DNA from: Nitrososphaerota archaeon
Lineage (GTDB): Archaea > Thermoproteota > EX4484-205 > JAAOZP01
Direction: 5' to 3'
NCBI GenBank assembly: GCA_011605725.1
Contig: JAAOZP010000004.1
Span: 1 to 64,000 of the forward strand
DNA length: 64,000 bases
Positions within the stretch are counted from its first letter, which is position 1, and each line of letters opens with the position of its first letter. Positions 17,805 through 26,420 of this stretch are shown one piece after another. Position numbers and translations under genes: made by a program. The notes under the pieces are model-generated. The model was not told the DNA's origin and did not search any database. It worked only from the letters and a program-made list of their open reading frames with translations.

Positions 17805-18441
17805 TCTTCCCTAATCGGGATACTAGCGTTAGAAAAGCTATTGCTATAAGGGTTGCTATAAGCAGATAGTTCAACAGGGTAATGTCTCCCTTGCTTATGC
17901 TTGCTCCAACCTTCTCACCCATATAGCTGTAGAAAAGAGCTCTGGGGATAGTTCCAAGAAGGGTTGCGACGGTGAACGATGCCGATGCTATTCCAGCCAC
18001 CCCTGCAAAATAGGATATTGCGTCGAAGGAAATCCAAGGTATGAATCTGGCTGCGAAAATAATTTTATACCCGTGTTTGGCGAAAAGCTTCTCAACTTTC
18101 TCAAACTGCTCCCTGTTCACCAGCTTCTCCACAAGGGGTTTTCCAAACTTTAATCCTATCGCATAGTTTATCAGGGCACCGCTCATGAGTCCAAGCGTTC
18201 CAACGATTGAAGAAGCTTCAAAGCCGAAGGCTGAGCCGCTCATAATCAGCACGGCTTCAGCAGGTATAACTGCTATGATCGATTGAACCACCATGAGCAT
18301 ATAGAAACCGAGTAATCCTCCTTTCAGCATTACCTCTTGAAGCTGGTTGAAATACTCTGAGAAAACCCTGGGGAGAATGTTAACTATAGCAATAGTTATG
18401 ATCACGATTATTGAAAGCAGCAGCTTAATGTTCAGCTTCAT
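17701..18441 (-). CDS. VTT/SNARE-associated (TVP38/DedA-like) membrane protein
   Basis: A 246-aa integral membrane protein with the VTT-domain pattern: re-entrant and transmembrane segments with AVIPAEAVLIMSGSAFGF, GALINYAIGLKFGK, and the conserved F-x-x-R-F-x-P motif as FAARFIPWISFDAISYFAG. Members are implicated in lipid scrambling and membrane homeostasis. The C-terminus, about 30 residues long, is soluble and overlaps the 3' end of the Orc1/Cdc6-like gene on the other strand. No operon partner is evident. Confidence 0.8.
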   Translation of the reverse strand: MKLNIKLLLSIIVIITIAIVNILPRVFSEYFNQLQEVMLKGGLLGFYMLMVVQSIIAVIPAEAVLIMSGSAFGFEASSIVGTLGLMSGALINYAIGLKFGKPLVEKLVNREQFEKVEKLFAKHGYKIIFAARFIPWISFDAISYFAGVAGIASASFTVATLLGTIPRALFYSYMGEKVGASISKGDITLLNYLLIATLIAIAFLTLVSRLGKTSRKPVEEAGGASLSMRAPSETDCSPGDPPSVAS

Positions 18442-18557
18442 TCCAAGCCTCCTTAACCATTGCGTAAAAGCCCTTATTAATGCTTAAGCCGGCTAGGAAA
18501 TATTTAAAAAACTCCTTAAGAGGGACGCTTATTCTAAACCGTGGAGGATGTGACTGG

Positions 18558-19694
18558 TTGAATCCTGAAGCATGTTCAAACAGTGTTTCGATGCTTGACG
18601 ATGTTGAAGCAATCAAGATGATCGATAGGGGAAACATGAGGCGGATGATATCCTCGTTTCCAGCGCTTTTTAAGGAGGCAGTAACACTATCCCGGGGCCT
18701 GTCTCTTCCCAGAGAATACAAGAATGTTAAGGAGATTGTTGTATGCGGAATGGGAGGTTCAGCTATAGTTGGAGACCTTTTCAAAGACCTTTCCCAGAGG
18801 ATGATCCCACTGCATGTCTCGGTAGTCAGAGACTACGATCTGCCTCTGCACGTTGACGAGAGCAGTCTGGTTGTAGCGGTAAGCTACTCCGGCAACACTG
18901 AGGAGACCCTAGAGTCTTTCAGGCAGGCTTACGAGAGAGGGTCCCGCATACTTGCTATTGCTTCCAACGGTCTTCTGGAGAAGGCTTGCTTAAAGCTTAA
19001 AATACCGTTTCTGAGTATTCCGTCAGGATACGCACCTAGGTCGGCGCTCCCACTACTCTTCATACCATTGTTGAAAGTGGCTGAGGAAATAGGTTTCCCT
19101 CTGGTGGATGATCATGAGCTTGCTGAAGCCTACAGGCTTGTTGAAGAATATAATTCTAACCTTATCCCGGAAAGCCCTTTCAACCAGAATCCTGCTAAGC
19201 AGCTGGCTGTTAGGCTGTATGAGAAACTCCCCATCATATACTCCATGGGTCACTTGAAATCCGTAGCACTGCGTTATAAGGATCAGATTAACGAGAACGC
19301 TAAGATGAGAGCCATGTGGGACCAGCTTCCGGAGGCAAACCATAATGAGGTTGAGGCATGGGAGAAGATTGATTTCAAAGAGCTTCTTCACGTTGTTTTC
19401 ATCGACAGCCGTTTCAAAAACCCTTATCTTACTGAAAGCATCAGCCAGCTTGTTTCGAAGATTGAAAGAGAAGGTGTTGGCTTAAGCATTGTTAAACCAC
19501 TTGGTGAAACGATGCTTGAGGAAATGTTTTCAGCCATAGTCTTGGGGGACTGGGTGAGCTACTATCTCGCAATAATGCGAAAGGTTGATCCCGCTCCTGT
19601 CAGACTAATAAGCGAGCTGAAAGAGAAGCATGATGAGAGAACAAGGTATTCTGAAAAGTTTGAAGAATGGTTATGCAAGCTTAGTAGGGCTTAA
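18558..19694 (+). CDS. Bifunctional phosphoglucose/phosphomannose isomerase
   Basis: This archaeal SIS-domain enzyme interconverts fructose-6-phosphate with glucose-6-phosphate or mannose-6-phosphate in gluconeogenesis and polysaccharide synthesis. Signatures are VVCGMGGSAIVGDL, AVSYSGNTEETLESF, the IPSGYAPRSALP loop, the catalytic Glu/His stretch LPEANHNEVEAW, and the C-terminal IVLGDWVSYYLA. I choose TTG 18558 because GGAGG lies 10 bases upstream at 18543; the ATG at 18591 is the main alternative, and an ATG at 18480 lies before the likely TATA (about 18499-18506). Convergent with nucS, with 3' ends overlapping by 4 bases. Confidence 0.88.
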   Translation: MNPEACSNSVSMLDDVEAIKMIDRGNMRRMISSFPALFKEAVTLSRGLSLPREYKNVKEIVVCGMGGSAIVGDLFKDLSQRMIPLHVSVVRDYDLPLHVDESSLVVAVSYSGNTEETLESFRQAYERGSRILAIASNGLLEKACLKLKIPFLSIPSGYAPRSALPLLFIPLLKVAEEIGFPLVDDHELAEAYRLVEEYNSNLIPESPFNQNPAKQLAVRLYEKLPIIYSMGHLKSVALRYKDQINENAKMRAMWDQLPEANHNEVEAWEKIDFKELLHVVFIDSRFKNPYLTESISQLVSKIEREGVGLSIVKPLGETMLEEMFSAIVLGDWVSYYLAIMRKVDPAPVRLISELKEKHDERTRYSEKFEEWLCKLSRA

Positions 19695-20437
19695 AGGTAT
19701 TTTTTAATACCACTCTTTTCCACGTTCTTTTCACGCGAAAGCATCTTCGTCAACTCGTGCATACTGATCCTTCTAAACTCCATCCTGTTTCTCCTAAGCA
19801 TTCTCTCAGCCTCCTCCGTCACACCCGGGGCCAGAAGAATAATCCTTACACTCGGCCCGAGGCCTCTAGCATACCTTAACAATTGTCTAACAGCTTCTAA
19901 CCCAGCCCTATCCTTCTTTATTTCAACTATTGTTCTACGATTGTTCGCATCGACCCCGATAATGTCAACCACCCCTGTTTTCTCTCTTGCTTCTGAAGAG
20001 GTTACCCTAAAGCCTTCCTCCACAAGCTCGGGATGTTTGCGGAGAATTTCAGAAATCTCCTGCTCGCTCAAATACATTTGAAACTCACCCTTATCTTCAA
20101 GTCTTCCTGTGAAGATGTTTCTCAAGCCATATATTCTTACGATGACTTTCTCAGGCTTCTTAATCCTCTTAACGATGAGAACAATATGATCAGTGCTGAC
20201 GGTGAGCCCAACCTGGTTCGGAGGAGGCTGCCAGTTAACTGGCTCAAGCCCAGAAGGCCTGTGAATCAGGAAGGACGTATCCTCCTTAACGATTACTAGT
20301 CTCTCCCCCTTCTCTAGGAATGATCTTGCTCTTCCAATGTAATCCGCTTCGCAAAGACAGACTAATGCGATGAACTCTTTAGCGCTAACAGCCTTCTTAA
20401 GCTGCTCTGCCTTTTCCTCTAAGCTGGAGTTACACAT
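19691..20437 (-). CDS. nucS: Mismatch-specific endonuclease NucS
   Basis: NucS cuts both strands around mismatches in archaea and actinobacteria and works with PCNA. The N-terminal DNA-binding half includes a HRPSGLEPVNWQPP segment. The C-terminal RecB-like nuclease has VDIIGVDANNRRTIVEIKKD, the PD-(D/E)xK core with Asp, Glu and Lys, followed by AVRQLLRYARGL. Length 248 aa is normal. The C-terminus ends in basic residues, near where a PCNA-interacting peptide would lie, but I do not see a clear PIP box. The gene is divergent from cdc48 across a 206-base promoter region. Confidence 0.9.
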   Translation of the reverse strand: MCNSSLEEKAEQLKKAVSAKEFIALVCLCEADYIGRARSFLEKGERLVIVKEDTSFLIHRPSGLEPVNWQPPPNQVGLTVSTDHIVLIVKRIKKPEKVIVRIYGLRNIFTGRLEDKGEFQMYLSEQEISEILRKHPELVEEGFRVTSSEAREKTGVVDIIGVDANNRRTIVEIKKDRAGLEAVRQLLRYARGLGPSVRIILLAPGVTEEAERMLRRNRMEFRRISMHELTKMLSREKNVEKSGIKKYL

Positions 20438-20551
20438 TAGCCTTCTAAGCGGCTGACGGGGTTTATTTCTTTTTTCAACATTATGTCGCTGTTCGAATCA
20501 GGGTTTAAACGGTTTTGCAAAGTTTATGTATGAATGCTTTTTAACTGTTTT

Positions 20552-20576
20552 GTTTCACTGGCGTGAACGGTGAAAC
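20552..20576. promoter_or_regulatory. Inverted repeat GTTTCAC-N11-GTGAAAC upstream of cdc48
   Basis: A perfect 7-base inverted repeat, arms 20552-20558 and 20570-20576, lies about 70 bases before the cdc48 start in the divergent region with nucS. The size and symmetry fit a dimeric regulator site. Which gene it controls, and what binds it, is unknown. Confidence 0.45.
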
Positions 20577-20643
20577 TTAATAAACCCCTTTTGAGGAAAT
20601 CTCTCCGGTTGAAAACTGTGGACAGGAGGGGAGATGCTGAGCG

Positions 20644-22911
20644 TTGAACGGTCGGAGGGAAGGTTTTCCAAACGATACTGGAAGAAAGAATGATCAACCC
20701 GATTATGTTTACCTACGTGTCGCTGAGGCTCAGCCCACTGACGTTGGGCGGGGCTACGCCAGGATCGATCCTGAAGTCGCTAAGCTTCTGAATCTTTCGC
20801 CGGGAGACGCTATTGAGATAGTGGGCAGAAGAAAGACTTATGCTCTAGTATGGCCAGCGTCAGCCAAGGATAGGGGCCTCGGTCTAATCAGGATAGACGG
20901 GTACACGAGGGAGAATGTCGGCGTCAGCCTCGACGACAAGGTTAGGGTCAGAAAGGTAACCGCTAGGTATGCGACTACCGTTGTCCTTGCGCATACCGAG
21001 CAGCCTAGAATGGTTAACGGTGAGGAGTTTGTGAAAAGCATAATGATAGGCAGGATAATAAACAGGGGTGATATTATTCCTGTTAGGATAATGGGTAAGA
21101 TTGTTCAACTAGTCGTTGTCTCCTATCAGCCTGCGGCTGAGGCAGTTATAGTGACTGAGGACACTGTGGTCAAGATCAGCGAGAAAATATACCAGATTAA
21201 GAAGCTTCTTCCAAGAGTTACTTACGAAGACATAGGTGGCTTAGAGGAGGCTATTCAGAAGATTAGGGAGATGGTTGAGCTTCCCCTTAGGCATCCTGAG
21301 CTTTTCGACAGACTGGGAATAGAGGCTCCAAAGGGTATTCTTCTCTATGGTCCACCCGGCACCGGTAAGACTCTTCTCGCGAAAGCCGTGGCTAACGAGA
21401 CTAATGCGCACTTCATCAGCATAAGCGGACCTGAAATAATGAGCAAGTATTATGGTGAGAGTGAGCAGAGACTTAGAGAAATATTTAAGGAGGCTGAGGA
21501 GAATGCTCCAAGCATAGTTTTCATAGATGAGCTTGACTCAATAGCGCCTAAAAGAGAGGATGTTACTGGTGAGGTTGAGAAAAGGGTTGTAGCTCAGCTT
21601 CTCTCACTCATGGATGGGCTGCAGACACGTGGGAAGGTTGTTGTAATAGGCTGCACTAATAGGGTTAACGCGATAGATCCTGCCTTACGCAGGCCTGGGA
21701 GGTTCGACAGGGAAATAGAGATAGGTGTACCCGATAAGAAGGCGAGACTAGAGATACTTCAGATCCACGTAAGGGGTATGCCGCTTTCAGAAGACGTTGA
21801 CTTGAAACGGCTGGCTGAGCTGACTCCGGGTTTCGTCGGAGCTGATCTCGCGGCTCTTGCTAAAGAAGCAGCATTAAGATGTTTAAGGGAAGTCCTTCCA
21901 GAGATAGATCTTGAAACCGAGGTCATCCCGATAGAGGTTCTAAGCAAGCTTGTAGTCAGGATGAAGCATTTCATGGATGCTTTGAAGGAGATAGAGCCGT
22001 CTGCTTTGAGGGAGATAATGGTTGAGAGTCCAAATGTTCACTGGGATGATATTGGGGGTCTCGAGGATGTTAAGAGGGAGCTCATAACCTCGATAGAGTG
22101 GCCATTAAGGTTTCCCGAGCTTTTCAAAAAGCTTAACATAAGGCAGCCGAAGGGTATTCTTCTCTATGGTCCACCCGGCACCGGTAAGACTCTTCTCGCG
22201 AAAGCCCTGGCGACTGAGAGCGAGGCCAACTTCATAAGCATCAAGGGTCCGGAACTGCTTTCAAAATGGGTCGGCGAGTCTGAAAGGGGGATTAGAGAAG
22301 TCTTCAGGAAGGCTAGGCAAGTTGCTCCCTGCATAATCTTCTTCGACGAGATTGATTCGATTGCGCCCTTGAGGGGTAGGGATGTGAGCAGTGATGTTAC
22401 TGAAAGGGTTGTCAGCCAGCTTCTAACTGAGATGGACGGTCTGCAGGATCTCAGGGGAGTCATAGTCATAGGCGCGACGAACAGGCCTGATATAATCGAT
22501 CCTGCTCTGTTAAGAGCAGGAAGGTTCGACAAGCTTATAGGCTTAAGCTGGCCGGATAAAGAGACTCGTAAGAAGATATTCCAGATACATTTAAGGGGGA
22601 AGCCTGTTGCTCCAGACGTGAACATCGACGAACTGGCTTCGATGACTGAAGGCTTCTCCGGGGCGGACATAGCTCAGTCATGCAACGATGCTGGGCTCAT
22701 AGCGATAAAAGAATTGCTGGAGATGACGAGCGACGAGGAGAAGGTTATGAGGATGACTGAGAAGCTAGTTATTCAGAAGAGACATTTGATGGAAGCGATA
22801 AGCAAGATAAACATTCCTTCTCCAGAGGAGCGCAGGGCCTACGAGCTCATGATGTCGAAGTTCGCTGGCACAGCGAAATCGACAATAATGGCTTCTCCAA
22901 CCCTTGTTTAG
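20644..22911 (+). CDS. cdc48: CDC48/VCP/p97-type AAA ATPase (VAT)
   Basis: A 755-aa unfoldase. The N-terminal double-psi barrel and CDC48-2 domains span residues 20-185. D1 has Walker A at 236-243 and [13 protein letters not shown]2 has Walker A near 509-516, [13 protein letters not shown] and the second-region arginines ([16 protein letters not shown]). It extracts and unfolds substrates for the proteasome. The only usable start in frame is TTG 20644, because an in-frame TGA lies two codons upstream; GGAGGGG at 20624 is a distant ribosome site. The tail lacks an obvious HbYX motif. A 57-base stretch is identical between D1 and D2. Confidence 0.95.
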   Translation: MNGRREGFPNDTGRKNDQPDYVYLRVAEAQPTDVGRGYARIDPEVAKLLNLSPGDAIEIVGRRKTYALVWPASAKDRGLGLIRIDGYTRENVGVSLDDKVRVRKVTARYATTVVLAHTEQPRMVNGEEFVKSIMIGRIINRGDIIPVRIMGKIVQLVVVSYQPAAEAVIVTEDTVVKISEKIYQIKKLLPRVTYEDIGGLEEAIQKIREMVELPLRHPELFDRLGIEAPKGILLYGPPGTGKTLLAKAVANETNAHFISISGPEIMSKYYGESEQRLREIFKEAEENAPSIVFIDELDSIAPKREDVTGEVEKRVVAQLLSLMDGLQTRGKVVVIGCTNRVNAIDPALRRPGRFDREIEIGVPDKKARLEILQIHVRGMPLSEDVDLKRLAELTPGFVGADLAALAKEAALRCLREVLPEIDLETEVIPIEVLSKLVVRMKHFMDALKEIEPSALREIMVESPNVHWDDIGGLEDVKRELITSIEWPLRFPELFKKLNIRQPKGILLYGPPGTGKTLLAKALATESEANFISIKGPELLSKWVGESERGIREVFRKARQVAPCIIFFDEIDSIAPLRGRDVSSDVTERVVSQLLTEMDGLQDLRGVIVIGATNRPDIIDPALLRAGRFDKLIGLSWPDKETRKKIFQIHLRGKPVAPDVNIDELASMTEGFSGADIAQSCNDAGLIAIKELLEMTSDEEKVMRMTEKLVIQKRHLMEAISKINIPSPEERRAYELMMSKFAGTAKSTIMASPTLV

Positions 22912-22971
22912 ACAGGCTTAGTAGAGAAAACATTTATTTATTTCAGTCGTAGAGAATCAGTTGAGTAAACC

Positions 22972-23826
22972 ATGTGCGCGAGTGTAAGGTACAGGCCTCC
23001 TGAAACAGCTGAAATAGGTATTTTCGGAGGGACAGGCAACTATGATCCGTCATATCTTCAGGATGCTAAACAGTTTAAAGTATACACGCCTTACGGGCCG
23101 CCGTCAGACCTCGTAACAGTAGGGTGGGTTAAGGATAGGAAGGTTGCCTTCCTACCTAGGCACGGTAGGCATCATACAATACCGCCTTACAAGGTTAACT
23201 ATAGAGCTAACGTCTGGGCTTTCAAAACAATGGGTGTAACGAGAATAATAAGCCCTGCAGCCGTTGGGAGCCTACAACCGGAGTTCATAAAACCCTACGA
23301 GTTCGTTATAATAGATCAGTTTTTCGATAGGACGACGAACAGGAGAAGCCTCTCCTTCTACGAGGGTGGAGTCGTTGGGCATGTGCCATTCAGCGACCCT
23401 GTCTGTCCGGAGCTGAGAAGAATCTTCCTGGATTCAGGCAGAAGGGTACTTCCAAACGTGAAGATCCACCCCACGCCGGAGGAGGAGGCTGAGGGCAAAT
23501 CGTTCACATACGTAACTATTGAGGGCCCAAGGTTTTCAACAAGGGCTGAATCACTCTTCTACAAGAGCCTAGGGTTCTCGGTAGTAGGTATGACAGCCGT
23601 GTCTGAAGCATACTTGGCTAGGGAAGCTGAGATATGTTTTCTCAGCATAGCGCTCATCACGGATACAGACGTGTATGGTCTAATGCCTGTTACAGCTGAA
23701 AGGGTTGCTAAAAGCATGAGGGAGAACGTTGCGAACGTCAATAAGCTTATTTATGAGACAATCCCCATTATACCAAGGGAGAGGAAGTGTGGTTGCGGTA
23801 CTGTGCTGGATGTTTCACTCTATTAG
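22972..23826 (+). CDS. mtnP: S-methyl-5'-thioadenosine phosphorylase
   Basis: MtnP cleaves methylthioadenosine with phosphate to adenine and methylthioribose-1-phosphate, the substrate for MtnA at 13,433. Phosphate- and base-binding motifs are visible: IFGGTGNYD, PRHGRHHTIPP, SPAAVGSLQ, EGPRFSTRAES and GMTAVSEAYLAREAE, with TDTD near residue 222. The C-terminal KCGCGT holds a CXC motif, a feature known in hyperthermophilic MTA phosphorylases, where disulfides stabilise the enzyme. Length of 284 aa is normal. It stands between cdc48 and a DUF460 gene on the same strand, with 52-60 base gaps. Confidence 0.9.
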   Translation: MCASVRYRPPETAEIGIFGGTGNYDPSYLQDAKQFKVYTPYGPPSDLVTVGWVKDRKVAFLPRHGRHHTIPPYKVNYRANVWAFKTMGVTRIISPAAVGSLQPEFIKPYEFVIIDQFFDRTTNRRSLSFYEGGVVGHVPFSDPVCPELRRIFLDSGRRVLPNVKIHPTPEEEAEGKSFTYVTIEGPRFSTRAESLFYKSLGFSVVGMTAVSEAYLAREAEICFLSIALITDTDVYGLMPVTAERVAKSMRENVANVNKLIYETIPIIPRERKCGCGTVLDVSLY

Positions 23827-23877
23827 AAGACCTTCCAGCGTTAAGAAAGGTCAGTAAACGGGGGGAAACAGATACGG

Positions 23878-24987
23878 GTGTCTAAACGCCTTCCGAAAAC
23901 CATAATCGGCTTCGACCCTGGAACCACGGCTGGACTAGCCGTGTTAAACTTAAATGGGGAGCTGCTTCTCCTTAAGAGTCTAAGACACTGGAGTAGAAGC
24001 AGCATAATTCTTGAAGCTTTAAGCATCGGAGACCCTGTTCTGATTGCAACCGACAGAGCTGAGGCCCCGAGGGCAGTGAGGGAGCTAGCTCAGTCGCTGA
24101 ACTTGGCCGTGTTCGAAACAGGGAAGGAGGAGATGTTCGACAACAAAATCAGCATCATAAACGAATATGCTTCTAAAAGGAATGTCAGAATCGAGGATGA
24201 GCATCAAGCCTCAGCTCTCTACGCAGCGCTTAAAGCCTACAACAGTTTCAAAAACGAATTCAGAAACATTGAGCTGAACGTCGAGAGAAAGATAAGTGAC
24301 TTCAAGGAAGCCCTAGTAGATGAAGTTAAAAGCGATCTTATCAAGGGGATTCCTCCTGAGCGTTCGATAAAAGAGCGGCTTTCTCAAACAGTTGCTCAAA
24401 GCTTTGACGCAAACATTGTGGAGCAGCTTAGGAAGCAGCTTCTCGAGGAGAGGAGGAAGGTTGAAGTTCTTGCACTTAAACTGGAAAGCCTGAGAAACGA
24501 GCTTAGAAAAGCAGAGTCGAAGAAGCCCGGTAAAGAGACTGGTATTAGAAGCGTTGTGAGCTTCACGCCGGAAGCAATCAAGCTGACAAGTCTAAGCCAA
24601 GTTGTTGGGAGGCGGGAGAAGGATTTCAGTGAGCTCCTCCAAGTTGATGTCTTCACAGAGCTGACTTCCAAGAAGGCTAAAAGTGAGGTTAGCAGTACGG
24701 TTGTGGCTGCAGAAACCCTTAAAGGAGATCTGAGGAAGATTTTTAAAGCCCTCTCCTCAAGAGGCGTCAGGATACTTATACTGGATGCTGATAGTATTGA
24801 CGATGAAGCTGTAAAGGAAGCTGCCTACCATGGCCTCCTGCTCTGCGACATTAGAAGCCTGCCTTTGGAGAAGCATGATGAAAAGCTCTACGTGAGGAGG
24901 AGCGACATTAGGGATTTTTTAAACAGGAAGAGGAACCTGCTGACTGAAGCGTTGATTGAAAGGCTGGCTGAGCTTAGCTCAAGATAG
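23878..24987 (+). CDS. DUF460 family RNase H-fold nuclease-like protein
   Basis: An archaeal protein with an N-terminal RNase H-like fold. It opens with IIGFDPGTTAGLAVLNL (first acidic residue), continues with the strand IATDRAEAPRAVREL and has the DEHQASALYAALKAY acidic block. Residues 120-220 are coiled coil with many Glu, Lys and Arg. The C-terminal region (VRILILDADSIDDEAVKEA) is a second small domain. The family is thought to include nucleases related to Holliday-junction resolvases; no activity is established that I can cite. The start codon is GTG at 23878. It is convergent with the LSm gene, with only 4 bases between stops. Confidence 0.75.
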   Translation: MSKRLPKTIIGFDPGTTAGLAVLNLNGELLLLKSLRHWSRSSIILEALSIGDPVLIATDRAEAPRAVRELAQSLNLAVFETGKEEMFDNKISIINEYASKRNVRIEDEHQASALYAALKAYNSFKNEFRNIELNVERKISDFKEALVDEVKSDLIKGIPPERSIKERLSQTVAQSFDANIVEQLRKQLLEERRKVEVLALKLESLRNELRKAESKKPGKETGIRSVVSFTPEAIKLTSLSQVVGRREKDFSELLQVDVFTELTSKKAKSEVSSTVVAAETLKGDLRKIFKALSSRGVRILILDADSIDDEAVKEAAYHGLLLCDIRSLPLEKHDEKLYVRRSDIRDFLNRKRNLLTEALIERLAELSSR

Positions 24988-24991
24988 ATGG

Positions 24992-25237
24992 CTATATCTC
25001 TTCAGACTTGCCCACGAAAAGAATATTGCTGCCCCTGACCAGCACCAGGTTGAAATTAACGGTTTCCCTGTCTCCCTCATACTCCATTGTACCACTCATG
25101 ATCAGGTTCATCTGAGCATCCACGTTAAGCAGCATCCCTTTGTATACCGAGTGATCATTTTTAAGCCTTAGAAAAACTTTCTTGCCAACCATACTTCTAA
25201 GAACTGTCAGCGGCCTCTTGTTAACAGCTTCGTCCAT
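24992..25237 (-). CDS. LSm/Sm-like archaeal RNA-binding protein
   Basis: An 81-aa Sm-fold protein. Sm1 reads PLTVLRSMVGKKVFLRLKND with the typical YKGMLLNVDAQMNLIM, and Sm2 is represented by LVLVRGSNILFV, the RG(S/N)N motif for uridine binding. Archaeal Sm proteins form heptamer rings on U-rich RNA. The frame extends upstream to 25315, but the ATG at 25237 gives the normal family N-terminus, and a TATA-like TTTTTATATA (minus strand, 25279-25288) lies 41 bases above it. Convergent with the DUF460 gene. Confidence 0.88.
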   Translation of the reverse strand: MDEAVNKRPLTVLRSMVGKKVFLRLKNDHSVYKGMLLNVDAQMNLIMSGTMEYEGDRETVNFNLVLVRGSNILFVGKSEEI

Positions 25238-25383
25238 ACTCCGGTTGCTCAACTCCAGAAAAAAGCAGCTACTGCTCCCTATATAAAAATTGCTGACTGA
25301 AAAGGGATTAACCATGTCTCAATCCCATTCGCAGACCATGTGCCCGTATAAAGTCAGGCTGGCAGACAAAGACTTGTCAAAAA

Positions 25384-26148
25384 TCAATATGGAAACCCCT
25401 CAGCCATCTCCGCGTCGGAAAGTTCCTTAAGGAGGCGGGCAATCCTCTCCACAGCAGCCTCCAGTATCTTCTCCCCCTTCTCCCTAGAGGATTTTAATGG
25501 GTTTCCGAAGCCGGAGTTCCTGGTTAAAACATGCCAGGGTCTCGTAAACCTGGCCCAAGCATAGGATAAAGACTTAACCTTAGGCGTGTTCACAGCTCCC
25601 TCCTCAGCCTCCTCCATACGCACAAGATGTGGAAACAGGGCAAGCCCAATGCTCGTCTCAAACTCGTCAGCATGCTCACCGGGTTCATCTATAATCATGC
25701 TTCTCACATCATCAACCGTTCTCCACCAGTCTACTGTTACAATGAAAACCCTAGTCCTGCCGTAAAGGTCTCGCATCAGAGGTGTGAAATCGTTTCCGCC
25801 ATGCCCATTTAGAATGACTAGTTTCTTCACGCCATGGTGCTCAAGCGATTCAACAATATCCCTAACCACCATGTTCAGCGTTGACTGGTCGAGGCTTATC
25901 GTCATCGGAAAGCCGAGTGAGTTTCTGTTTGAACCGTAGGGTATTGCAGGAAGCATAACCACTTTAGCACCCATCTCAGCAGCTTTTTCGCAAGCCATCT
26001 CGGAGACAGCCTTAGCCTGGTAGAAATCCATTCCGTAGGGCAAGTGTAGGCCATGAGGCTCGGTTGAGCCAACAGGTAAGACGGCAACTTCAAACCTGGA
26101 CTCCTTAACATCCTTAAGCGTAGACTCCTGAAGATTCCACGCAACCAT
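25384..26148 (-). CDS. Creatininase/creatinine amidohydrolase family protein
   Basis: Metal ligands of the family are visible: the N-terminal PVGSTEPHGLHLPYGMD (Glu, His, Asp), NGHGGN in the middle, and GEHADEFETS (Glu, His, Glu). This Mn/Zn amidohydrolase family includes creatininase, FAPy deformylase ArfB and mycofactocin MftE. The length of about 254 aa is normal. Candidate starts are ATG 26184, 26160 and 26148; the last gives the compact N-terminus seen in relatives. It lies downstream of the small zinc-ribbon gene, but the 95-base gap suggests its own promoter. The substrate is unknown; ArfB-like flavin synthesis is one possibility. Confidence 0.78.
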   Translation of the reverse strand: MVAWNLQESTLKDVKESRFEVAVLPVGSTEPHGLHLPYGMDFYQAKAVSEMACEKAAEMGAKVVMLPAIPYGSNRNSLGFPMTISLDQSTLNMVVRDIVESLEHHGVKKLVILNGHGGNDFTPLMRDLYGRTRVFIVTVDWWRTVDDVRSMIIDEPGEHADEFETSIGLALFPHLVRMEEAEEGAVNTPKVKSLSYAWARFTRPWHVLTRNSGFGNPLKSSREKGEKILEAAVERIARLLKELSDAEMAEGFPY

Positions 26149-26242
26149 AATGCTAAGCATACTGATAAGCATATAAATTTTCATGGCCTAGTGTCAAGCG
26201 TTTAGGAAAGTGGTTGCTCTCAAAATCCTTAAAGCTTAAAAA

Positions 26243-26410
26243 TTATTTTTCTTTGGCAACAATTCCTTGAACAGCACCGCATTCCTTGCAGAACACTATC
26301 GTCAGAAGCCTATCGCTCAAAGGATACTCGATGAAGGTGAATGAAGCGATGTCGGCTCCACACTTGAAGCAAACAGGCTTATACCTAACGGCTTTATCCT
26401 CCATACTCAT
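26243..26410 (-). CDS. Small zinc-ribbon protein (55 aa) coupled to the MscS gene
   Basis: A small gene reading MSMEDKAVRY at its N-terminus, with two Cys pairs, CFKCG at residues 14-18 and CKECG at 41-45. These form a rubredoxin-like zinc ribbon. A strong ribosome site, GGAGGTGA, lies about 10 bases before the ATG, and this site contains the TGA stop of the upstream MscS gene, so translation is probably coupled. A nearer ATG in another frame ends after eight codons. Function is unknown; small archaeal zinc ribbons often bind nucleic acid or protein partners. The Cys spacing, ribosome site and operon position make it credible despite its size. Confidence 0.7.
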   Translation of the reverse strand: MSMEDKAVRYKPVCFKCGADIASFTFIEYPLSDRLLTIVFCKECGAVQGIVAKEK

Positions 26411-26420
26411 CCTGAACCAT

